Source: JAXHUH01 sp034211175 (GTDB taxonomy: Bacteria > Actinomycetota > Acidimicrobiia > Acidimicrobiales > CAIXPF01). Taken from it: a stretch of DNA of 21,733 nt. The notes beneath the pieces were generated by a model. The model made no database searches and was not told the origin of the DNA. It saw nothing but the letters and a program-made list of their open reading frames with translations. The DNA lies in assembly GCA_034211175.1 (NCBI GenBank), contig JAXHUH010000286.1, positions 1-21,733 of the forward strand, written 5' to 3'. How positions within the stretch are numbered: the first letter of the stretch is position 1; each line of letters begins with the position of its first letter. A program made the translations under genes and the position numbers. Of this stretch, positions 7,757 to 14,433 are shown piece by piece.

Positions 7757-7811
7757 TGAGCGGTGATAGGGAACGTGTTCTGACTGGGGGCCAGGTGCCG
7801 GAAACGCGCGT

Positions 7812-7823
7812 ATCGTATAACAA
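7812..7823. promoter_or_regulatory. Operator site 2, upstream of the GntR gene
   Basis: ATCGTATAACAA lies 45 bases upstream of GTG 7869. Its left eight bases match the shared palindrome exactly; the right half is degenerate. An alternative pairing is ATCGTA (7812-7817) with TACGGT (7825-7830), separated by 7 bp. TATAAC (7816-7821) can serve as a -10 box. The position suggests autoregulation. Confidence 0.6.
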
Positions 7824-7868
7824 GTACGGTGTTGCGTCCGCGGGCGTGGAACGGGGAGAGGGAGTCGA

Positions 7869-8552
7869 GTGACGGAGACATCGATGAAGATCATCGAGCC
7901 ACTCGGCGCAGATGACATCCCGACGGCGCACCGGGCGGTGCGCCAGCGCATTCGCCGCGCCATCGTGAGCGGTGAGCTGCCCGGCGGGTCCCGGCTCGTG
8001 CAGTCCGAGCTGGCCCGGTCGCTGGCGGTCAGCGTGACGCCGGTGCGTGAGGCCCTTCGCGACCTGGTCGGCGAGGGGATCGTCGACTTCGACGCGTTCC
8101 GCGGTGCGACCGTTCACCAGACGTCGTTGTCGGAGCTCGACGAGGTCTACCAGCTGCGCCGTCTCCTCACGCCGCTCGCCGTCCGTTCCGCGGTCGAGAA
8201 GATCACCGAGGACGAGCTGCGTCGGGCCGAGACGATCGAGCAGATGATGGAGAGCAGCGAGGGCGCGGAGTGGATCGAGCTCAACGGCCGCTTCCACTCG
8301 GTGCTCGACGGTGCGGCACAGATGCCTCGGCTGCAGGAGATCCTCAGCCGACTGGCCGACATCTCGGCGCTGTACGTCGGCGTCGCCATCGGGGGCAACG
8401 CCACCCGTCGCCTGCGGGGAGACCGTGACCACGAGGAGATGATCGCGGCGTACCGGGCACGCGACGTCGAGCGCTCGGTCGAGGTGGCGCTGGCCCACCT
8501 CGAGGACACGCTCGAGGTCGCCCGGGCGTCGATGGAGCGCGGCGAGATCTGA
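7869..8552 (+). CDS. GntR-family transcriptional regulator, FCD subfamily
   Basis: A 227-residue regulator. Residues about 24-84 form the GntR winged helix-turn-helix (VRQRIRRAIVSGELPGG, then LAVSVTPVREALRDL, the recognition helix, and a wing). Residues about 90-215 form the all-helical FCD ligand-binding domain, with putative metal or ligand histidines H143 (NGRFHSVL), H188 (DRDHEEMI) and H210 (LAHLED). Start GTG 7869 has GGAG upstream; ATG 7884, five codons on, is also possible. Such regulators usually bind short palindromes as dimers and release them when a pathway carboxylate or intermediate binds the FCD domain. The operator-like palindrome sits before this gene and five more times across the cluster, making it the obvious candidate controller. 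It is monocistronic and ends ahead of a strong terminator hairpin. Confidence 0.93.
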   Translation: MTETSMKIIEPLGADDIPTAHRAVRQRIRRAIVSGELPGGSRLVQSELARSLAVSVTPVREALRDLVGEGIVDFDAFRGATVHQTSLSELDEVYQLRRLLTPLAVRSAVEKITEDELRRAETIEQMMESSEGAEWIELNGRFHSVLDGAAQMPRLQEILSRLADISALYVGVAIGGNATRRLRGDRDHEEMIAAYRARDVERSVEVALAHLEDTLEVARASMERGEI

Positions 8553-8604
8553 GCGGTCGAACGTCGGCGGCCGACGCCACGGCCTGCCGACCCGCCACAC
8601 ACGA

Positions 8605-8636
8605 ACGAGGCCGGCACCCGAAGGTGCCGGCCTCGT
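8605..8636. terminator. Strong bidirectional-type terminator hairpin
   Basis: A perfect 14-bp inverted repeat (8605-8618 with 8623-8636) closed by a CGAA tetraloop, 52 bases after the GntR stop. No U-tract, but the stem is long and GC-rich. Being symmetrical, it can act for the regulator gene and for the convergent minus-strand oxygenase operon. Confidence 0.82.
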
Positions 8637-8686
8637 CGCGTCCGGTCGAACCGATCGCCCCGTTGCGACCCACGAACCCCACCGAA

Positions 8687-8730
8687 CCGGCCTACCGATC
8701 TCGCGCTCACGGCGCAGATCGGTAGGCCGG
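8687..8730. terminator. Second inverted repeat, terminator of the minus-strand operon
   Basis: A perfect 15-bp inverted repeat (8687-8701 with 8716-8730, CCGGCCTACCGATCT and its complement) with a 14-nt loop, located 68 bases beyond the end of Rieske oxygenase 2 in its direction of transcription. Together with the hairpin at 8605 it separates the convergent units. Confidence 0.72.
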
Positions 8731-8798
8731 AACAGGTTGGGCGGGCCGGTACCGGGCCGGGTCGAGCGGGCCGGGGGCACCCGCTCGACGCCGGTGGA

Positions 8799-9995
8799 TC
8801 AGCCCGCGAGGTTGCGGGCGTGGGCCAGGTAGCGCTTGGTCAGCCAGCGGTTGAACTGGGGCAACGTCGCCTCCTGGTGGGAGTAGCGGCCCCGCTTCAC
8901 GAAGCGGGAGCGCTGGCCCTCCTGCATCAGCGCGTTGGTCACCATGTCCTGCTGGTTGATCAGGTCGTTCGCGCCGGTCTGGGCCTCGTACGCCCAATCG
9001 AAGCGGGGGTGCTTGAAGCTCGACTCGGGGAACAGCCAGTTGATGCGCAGGGTGATCTCGTTCGCCGACTGCGGGAGGATCAGGAACACGAAGACCTGGT
9101 CGGGCATCAGCGCGAAGAACACGGTCGGCAGCACCGACGCGAACATCACCCGGGAGCGGCGCACGTCGTCGAGGTGCTCGAGGATCGGGAACATCGCCTG
9201 GTTCGTCGGGTTGAAGCCGGCGTCGGGGTGACGGAAGTAGGTCGGATGCATGATCTGGCCGTCGTCGTCGTCCCACTCGACGAACTCGGCCAACGACGCC
9301 GGCGCCACCTCGTGGTAGCCCTTGTGCACGTACGACGTGTGGTACGGCTCCAGCGCGTTCTCGTGCATCCCCTTCCAGTTCCACGGCTGGTCGGGGTAGT
9401 AGAGGCGCTCGGTGGCGACCATGTCCTCGGTGCCGAACGCCTTCATCTCGGCGTCGAGCTTCGCCAGCGCCGGCGCGAGCGGCGCGGCGTCCGGGTCCAT
9501 GTTGGCGAAGATGAACCCGTTCCACATCTCGACCTTGAGCGACGGCAGCGCCGTCTCCGCCTTCAGCTCGCTGAAGTCACAGGAGCGCTGCATCTCCGGG
9601 GCGGCGATGAGGGCGCCGTCGTGGCCGTAGTTCCACCAGTGGTACGGGCAGCGGAACGACTTCGCGTTGCCGGACGGCGCCTGCGAGGTGACCGGGTAGC
9701 CGCGGTGCTGGCAGATCGAGGAGAGCACGTTGATCGTGCCCTCCTGGGTCCGCACCACGATCAGCGGCTCGGGCCCGATGTTGATCGTGTAGTAGTCGCC
9801 CGGGTTCGGCACCTCGCTCTGGTGCCCCAGGCACAGCCACTCACGGAAGAACACGCTCTCCAGCTCGAAGCGGAAGAACTCCTCCGAGGTGTAGACGTCG
9901 GACGGCATCGTCCGGGCCTTCTGGAGGTCCGGGAGCTCGTCGTCGAGCTGGTCGAGGATGTGGCGGACGTTCTCGGTCAGGACGGTCGGTGGCAT
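8799..9995 (-). CDS. Rieske oxygenase alpha subunit 2
   Basis: A 398-residue Rieske non-heme iron oxygenase large subunit. The Rieske centre is C95-Q-H97 and C116-P-Y-H119 (SICQHRGY ... FRCPYHWW). The catalytic iron ligands are H219 and H224 in HENALEPYHTSYVH, with E216 as bridging acid. The third ligand should lie in the C-terminal region around LINQQD. It resembles oxygenase 3 closely around the active site (ENALExYHTSYxHKGxHE in both), so the two are probably paralogues acting on related substrates. ATG 9995 has GAGGT upstream. It is the second gene of a minus-strand operon, 97 bases after the dihydroorotase-like gene. No reductase or ferredoxin partner nearby. Substrate unknown. Confidence 0.92.
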   Translation of the reverse strand: MPPTVLTENVRHILDQLDDELPDLQKARTMPSDVYTSEEFFRFELESVFFREWLCLGHQSEVPNPGDYYTINIGPEPLIVVRTQEGTINVLSSICQHRGYPVTSQAPSGNAKSFRCPYHWWNYGHDGALIAAPEMQRSCDFSELKAETALPSLKVEMWNGFIFANMDPDAAPLAPALAKLDAEMKAFGTEDMVATERLYYPDQPWNWKGMHENALEPYHTSYVHKGYHEVAPASLAEFVEWDDDDGQIMHPTYFRHPDAGFNPTNQAMFPILEHLDDVRRSRVMFASVLPTVFFALMPDQVFVFLILPQSANEITLRINWLFPESSFKHPRFDWAYEAQTGANDLINQQDMVTNALMQEGQRSRFVKRGRYSHQEATLPQFNRWLTKRYLAHARNLAG

Positions 9996-10092
9996 TCGGA
10001 CCTCGTGGGGGCTCGGGCGGTGGCTCAGGGGGCTGCGGTTCGAGGAGGACGGGGCGTCGGGGACGGTTCGCGGGATCGGTGCAGGGCGCGGA

Positions 10093-11187
10093 TCAGAGGA
10101 GGACGACCTCCTCGTCCGAGCCGACCGCGACGACCCGACCGTCGAGCGACAGGCCGGCGTAGGGCGCGCGGTCGGCGGTCTGGCGGGGCGCCCACAGGCC
10201 GACGGGCTCGGTGGCCGTAGGGTCGACGATGGCGAACGGCTCCCCGAGCTCGACCCCGAAGTGGGCGGCGGGCGCGGTCGTGGCCTTGGCCAGGACGTCG
10301 GCCAGCGGCCAGTCGTTCTGGCGGGCCGCGGTGAGCAGCGCCGGGAGGAAGTGCTGCTGGACCTGGAGGCCCGGACCGGTCGGGGCGGTCATCGGCGGGG
10401 CGTTGTGGTCGGTCACGATCAGGTCGATCTCGTCCATCACCAGCGGGAGGAACGCGTCGCGGGTGGCGGCATCGGCCACGGGCGGGAGCACGTACAGCTG
10501 CGAGCGGACCTCGTCGGACACCGGCAGCAGGAAGTGGGGGCTCGTCTGGAGCGTGGCGCCGTCCAGCTGGCGCATCGTGTGCACGAGCTCTTCGGTCATG
10601 GCGTGGCGGAAGTGGACCGGGCCCCGTGCCTTGGCGACGACGGCCTCGACGTCGGCGAAGTCCTTGCAGTAGATGATCGGCAGGAGCCCGGCGTCGAAGA
10701 CCGTGTCGAGGTTCTCCCAGAAGCCCTCGCCGTACGAGTAGAGCTTGCAGACCGGCGGCAGCAGGCTCGCGACCTCGTCGCGGTGCTCCGCCAGCCACTC
10801 GCCGAACCCGGTGCTGTCCTGGTCGGAGTGCACCGAGAGGATCGGCGTGATCTTCGGGAGCGGCCGGGCCGTGATGTCGGCCACCAGGTCCGGCAGGTCC
10901 AGGTCCCGGATCTCCTGCCACTGCAGCGCCACGTTGACGCGGGCCACGCCGCCGCTCAGTGCGACGTAGGCGTCGCTCTCGCGCAGGCCGAGCGGGACGA
11001 GCGGCAGGTGGGCATCGGCGTCGTAGAGCGCCGGGAGCAGCACCAGCCCGGATGCGTCGACGTCCCGCCCGCCCCCACCGGGGAGGGACTGGGCCCGCTC
11101 GACGAGGCGGCCGGCCTCGGTGCGAAGGCTCACCCGCTCGCCCGTGAGGGGCTGGAGCAGGTCGTGGAACGTGGTCTGCAGCGACAT
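10093..11187 (-). CDS. Dihydroorotase-like amidohydrolase with altered metal site
   Basis: A 364-residue protein of the dihydroorotase/hydantoinase branch of the amidohydrolase superfamily. Recognisable landmarks are the carbamyl-lysine strand CKLYSYGE, HFRHAMTEEL, QTSPHFLL (compare TxPH in dihydroorotases) and the catalytic Asp region LIVTDHNAP. The usual first metal motif DxHxH is DADAH here: the first histidine is replaced by Asp, so metal binding or chemistry may differ, or the protein may be a non-catalytic homologue. ATG 11187 is preceded by GGAGG; in-frame starts further upstream fall in or before the promoter. The operator at 11243 lies 56 bases upstream. First gene of the operon with Rieske oxygenase 2. 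Possible role: opening or closing a cyclic ureide or imide. Confidence 0.8.
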   Translation of the reverse strand: MSLQTTFHDLLQPLTGERVSLRTEAGRLVERAQSLPGGGGRDVDASGLVLLPALYDADAHLPLVPLGLRESDAYVALSGGVARVNVALQWQEIRDLDLPDLVADITARPLPKITPILSVHSDQDSTGFGEWLAEHRDEVASLLPPVCKLYSYGEGFWENLDTVFDAGLLPIIYCKDFADVEAVVAKARGPVHFRHAMTEELVHTMRQLDGATLQTSPHFLLPVSDEVRSQLYVLPPVADAATRDAFLPLVMDEIDLIVTDHNAPPMTAPTGPGLQVQQHFLPALLTAARQNDWPLADVLAKATTAPAAHFGVELGEPFAIVDPTATEPVGLWAPRQTADRAPYAGLSLDGRVVAVGSDEEVVLL

Positions 11188-11242
11188 GTGACCTCCGTGC
11201 CCCGGCCGGTCGGCGGGGGCGGCGTGCTGGGCGACTTGGCAG

Positions 11243-11254
11243 ATCATACATGAT
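11243..11254. promoter_or_regulatory. Operator site 3, divergent promoter region
   Basis: ATCATACATGAT lies between the divergent starts at 11187 (minus) and 11343 (plus). The complement of its left half reads TATGAT, a good minus-strand -10 placing the start near 11236. An overlapping second match, ATGATGTACGAC (11250-11261), faces the plus strand. Ten of 12 positions match site 1. Confidence 0.65.
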
Positions 11255-11342
11255 GTACGACCATTGGGATCGGGCCGATGGTCGGCCCCTCCGGGTCTCT
11301 CCCCGGAACCCACCTCAGATCCCCAGGCACCCCGGAGGCGTC

Positions 11343-11810
11343 ATGACGAAGGTTGGGAGCGTCCTGTCGACGCTCGACGCGGAGGCCGCGGTGCGGCGCG
11401 TGATGGTCGCCTACATGGCGGCGTGCGACGCCCACGACGCCGATGCGGTCGCCGAGCTGTTCCACCCCGACGCCGTCTTCGTCTCGCTCTCCTCGGACAC
11501 CCCGCCGACCCATGGCCGCGAAGCCGTCCGGGCCGACTACGCGGTGGCGTGCGCGCGCCTGTCGTTCTGCGCCCACTACCTCACCGACGAGCGCATCGAG
11601 ATCGACGGCGACACCGCCCGGGCGCAGTGGGCGTACCTCGAGCCGGCGACGGTCCGGCACACGACGCAGATGTGGACGGCGGGCCGCTACGACCACGTGC
11701 TCACCCGGCGCGACGGGGTGTGGAAGTTCGCGCAGTTCCGCATCGGGGCCGTCCTCGGTGCGCCGTACGAGGGTGGATGGGTCCCGGAGCATCGCGTCGA
11801 GGTCGACTGA
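11343..11810 (+). CDS. SnoaL-like (NTF2-fold) protein
   Basis: A 155-residue single-domain protein of the SnoaL-like/NTF2-like group. The N-terminal helices (AAVRRVMVAYMAACDAHDAD) lead into the conserved VAELFHPDAVF strand and GREAVRADY, and the protein ends with DGVWKFAQFRIG. Members act as small isomerases, dehydratases or hydrolases, and the fold is also that of Rieske oxygenase beta subunits. ATG 11343 has GGAGG upstream; an in-frame upstream extension would run into the operator, so it is rejected. It is divergent from the dihydroorotase-like/oxygenase 2 operon and probably works with oxygenase 2. Appears monocistronic, with 281 bases before the next gene. Confidence 0.82.
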   Translation: MTKVGSVLSTLDAEAAVRRVMVAYMAACDAHDADAVAELFHPDAVFVSLSSDTPPTHGREAVRADYAVACARLSFCAHYLTDERIEIDGDTARAQWAYLEPATVRHTTQMWTAGRYDHVLTRRDGVWKFAQFRIGAVLGAPYEGGWVPEHRVEVD

Positions 11811-11875
11811 GCACCGGGACGATCGACCCGGACGCGCGTGCTGTTCGCCGACGCGACACACGCCGGAAACATTCG

Positions 11876-11887
11876 ATCATATATGTT
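11876..11887 (+). promoter_or_regulatory. Operator site 4, upstream of the binding-protein operon
   Basis: ATCATATATGTT lies 204 bases upstream of ATG 12092. Its right half TATGTT fits a -10 box on the plus strand. It is embedded in a direct repeat of TTCGATCAT (11872-11880 and 11886-11894), unlike the other five sites. The remaining 11895-12091 stretch is GC-rich leader with no gene I can support; GAGGAG precedes the start codon. Confidence 0.6.
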
Positions 11888-12091
11888 CGATCATGTCGGG
11901 CCCTCGAGGTCGGCCGCGCGGCACGAGCCGCTCACGGCCCCCGAGCCCGGTGGACGACCGCCGTCACCACTCGGCGGCCCGGCCCCTCGGCCGCCACCGG
12001 GATCCGGCGCCGCCGGGCGCTCGTCACGACGTGACCGGCACGGCTTCGGCCGCAGGCACCCCTCCGATCGAAGGCAACGAGGAGATCAACC

Positions 12092-13243
12092 ATGACCATC
12101 GATGCTGCGCCCCTCGGGGCAGCTCCCCGCTCCCGCAGCCGGCGGACCAGGCTGGCCGCGGTGGCCACGCTCACCGCGCTGGTGATCACGGCCGCCGCCT
12201 GCGGTGGCGACGATGACGACGAGGCCGTCTCCGCCGACGACGACACGTCGAGCGAGACGACGACCGCAGACGACACCGCCACCGACGACGCCGCAGGCGA
12301 GGACACCGAGGCCGACGCCGGCGAGGTCACCGAGATCGACCTGCAGCTGTCCTGGCTGCCCGACACCGAGTTCGCCCCGCTGTTCCTGGCCGACGCCAAC
12401 GGCTACCTCGACGAGGCCGGCGTCGACGTCGAGTTCATCTCGGGTGGCCCGGACATCGGCGCCGTGGAGGCGATCGTCGGCAGCGGCGCCGCCGACGTCG
12501 GCATCGCCACCGACATCTTCTCGGTGATCAGCGCGGCCGCCGAGGGCAGCCCGTTCGTGGTGCTCGGGACGCTGTACCAGTCGAACCTGCACGGCTTCAT
12601 CTCGCCCCAGGACGCCCCGATCGAGACGGCGGCCGACCTGGCCGGCGCCCGCCTCGGCGGCTCCCAGGGTGTGCAGCCGAAGTTCGAGGCGATCCTCGAG
12701 CTCAACGGCGAGGACCCCTCCGACTACACGTTCGTGCCCGCCGGCTTCGGTCCCGACCTTCTGATCAACGGCGACGTCGACGCCCAGTCGGTGTTCATCA
12801 CCGACGAGGTGCTCGCCTACCGCGACGCCACCGGCGAGGACCCGGTCATCGTCCAGTGGGACGAGCTCGGGCTGCCCAGCTACACGCTGGTGCTGTTCAC
12901 CACCCAGGACTACCTCGACGAGAACCGTGACGCCCTCATGGGCATGCTCGAGGCCATCCAGCGGGGCCAGGCCGACAACGCCGCCGATCCCGAGGCCGGC
13001 CCGACGGTCGTCGCCGAGGTCTACGGCGCCGACGCCGGCATGGAGCTCGAGGCGGAGATCGCCAAGAACGCCGAGTACCTCCAGTACGCGGAGAGCGACT
13101 TCACCGACGAGCACGGCTACCTCTGGGTCGATCCCGAGTTCCTCGAGACCGAGATCTACGCCGGCATGGAGGCGTCGGGTCAGGCCGTCGCCCCGGTCGA
13201 AGACGTCCTCGACATGAGCCTGCTCGAGGAGATCGGCGGGTGA
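12092..13243 (+). CDS. ABC transporter substrate-binding lipoprotein, NMT1/THI5-like
   Basis: A 383-residue exported lipoprotein. Residues 16-36 form a signal peptide (RSRRT, then a hydrophobic core) ending in a lipobox-like ITAAAC with C37 as the lipidated residue. An Asp/Thr/Glu-rich linker (about 40-78) follows, then a periplasmic-binding fold of the NMT1/THI5/SsuA type, starting IDLQLSWLPDTEFAPLFLAD and containing GYLDEAGVDVEFI and GAADVGIATD. Relatives bind thiamine pyrimidine precursors, riboflavin, sulfonates, nitrate or aromatic acids. GAGGAG lies 8 bases before ATG 12092. Its GTGA overlap with Rieske oxygenase 3 couples uptake to catabolism. The cognate permeases and ATPase are about 4 kb downstream in a separate unit under the same operator type. 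Ligand probably the pathway substrate. Confidence 0.9.
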   Translation: MTIDAAPLGAAPRSRSRRTRLAAVATLTALVITAAACGGDDDDEAVSADDDTSSETTTADDTATDDAAGEDTEADAGEVTEIDLQLSWLPDTEFAPLFLADANGYLDEAGVDVEFISGGPDIGAVEAIVGSGAADVGIATDIFSVISAAAEGSPFVVLGTLYQSNLHGFISPQDAPIETAADLAGARLGGSQGVQPKFEAILELNGEDPSDYTFVPAGFGPDLLINGDVDAQSVFITDEVLAYRDATGEDPVIVQWDELGLPSYTLVLFTTQDYLDENRDALMGMLEAIQRGQADNAADPEAGPTVVAEVYGADAGMELEAEIAKNAEYLQYAESDFTDEHGYLWVDPEFLETEIYAGMEASGQAVAPVEDVLDMSLLEEIGG

Positions 13244-14433
13244 GCGCGCCGGCCGCAGGCTCCGTCGCCGACCTGTGCCGCCAGGCGCACGAGTCGGTGG
13301 GTGACATCGGGTCGGCGCGGAGCCTGCCGGCCGGTGTGTACACGTCGCCGGAGTTCTACGAGTTCGAGAAAAACTCGGTCTTCCGGTCCAGCTGGCTCTA
13401 CCTCTGCCACGAGTCGCAGGTCCCCGAACCCGGTGACCACCTCGCGGTCACGGTCGCCGACGAGCCGCTGCTCGTCGCCCGCGACCACGACGGACGGATC
13501 AACGTCCTCTCCGCGGTCTGCCAGCACCGCGGCTACGTGATCACCGACTGCGACGGCTCGTCGAAGCGGTTCCGCTGCCCGTACCACGCGTGGACCTACG
13601 AGCTCGACGGTCGCCTCGTGGCGGCCCCGAGCATGGGGCCGGCCCACGACCTCGACGAGCTGCGGCGCACCATCGCCCTGCCGAAGCTGCGGGTCGAGAT
13701 CTGGCACGGGCTCGTGTTCGCCACGCTCGACGCCGATGCCGCACCGCTCGCCCCGACGGTCGCCGACGCCGACGCGGCGATCGCGCCGTACCGGCTCGGG
13801 GACATGGTCGTGGCCGAGACGGTCACGATCCGCGACCTGCCGTTCAACTGGAAGAACATGCAGGAGAACGCGCTGGAGGAGTACCACACCTCCTACATCC
13901 ACAAGGGCTTCCACGAGAACGTCCCCGCCGACCGGGTGGTCCACGGGGCGTTCCCTCCCGGCGCCGGCGCCGTCTACCGCCACGCCGGGATGATCATCGG
14001 CGGCGGTGAGCCCGTCCCGGGGCGCCCCACCCTCCCGGTGGTCGAGGGCCTGACCGAGCAGGAGCGCCACCACTTCGTGTTCCTGGCCGTGCCGCCGCTG
14101 CTGTTCGCGGCGATCCGGCCCGACGGGGCGAAGGTCTTCCGGATCGTGCCCCAGTCGGCCGGGCTCACCACGCTCACCATCCAGTTCCTGTTCCCCCGAC
14201 CGACCCTCGAGCTCGACGACTTCGACGACCTCCTGCGACAGCAGGTGGCGATGATCGACACGATCGACCAGCCCGACCTCGACTCGAACGCGAGGGTCTA
14301 CGCCGGGCTGCGCTCGTCGTTCGCCCCCCGGGGCCAGCTCTCGCCCCAGGAGTCGAGCCTCCCCCAGTTCAACCGGTGGCTGCTCGATCGCTACGAGGGC
14401 GCCGGGCGTCCTGCGGCCGGGGTGTCGGCATGA
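13240..14433 (+). CDS. Rieske oxygenase alpha subunit 3
   Basis: A 397-residue Rieske oxygenase large subunit. The Rieske ligands are C94-Q-H96 and C113-P-Y-H116 (AVCQHRGY ... FRCPYHAW). The catalytic iron ligands are H216 and H221 in QENALEEYHTSYIH, with E213 as bridging acid. N-terminal and active-site sequences closely parallel oxygenase 2. GTG 13240 overlaps the binding-protein stop (GTGA), and the stop overlaps the next start (ATGA), so it sits inside a fully coupled operon of binding protein, oxygenase, double SnoaL protein, FAH-family enzyme and VOC protein. Reaction likely ring hydroxylation or oxidative dealkylation of an imported compound. No electron-transfer partner in the window. 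Confidence 0.92.
   Translation: MSAPAAGSVADLCRQAHESVGDIGSARSLPAGVYTSPEFYEFEKNSVFRSSWLYLCHESQVPEPGDHLAVTVADEPLLVARDHDGRINVLSAVCQHRGYVITDCDGSSKRFRCPYHAWTYELDGRLVAAPSMGPAHDLDELRRTIALPKLRVEIWHGLVFATLDADAAPLAPTVADADAAIAPYRLGDMVVAETVTIRDLPFNWKNMQENALEEYHTSYIHKGFHENVPADRVVHGAFPPGAGAVYRHAGMIIGGGEPVPGRPTLPVVEGLTEQERHHFVFLAVPPLLFAAIRPDGAKVFRIVPQSAGLTTLTIQFLFPRPTLELDDFDDLLRQQVAMIDTIDQPDLDSNARVYAGLRSSFAPRGQLSPQESSLPQFNRWLLDRYEGAGRPAAGVSA

Noticed and set aside
8820..10220. A 466-codon plus-strand open frame opposite Rieske oxygenase 2
   Set aside because: It lies antisense to a gene with intact Rieske and iron motifs and has no recognisable content.
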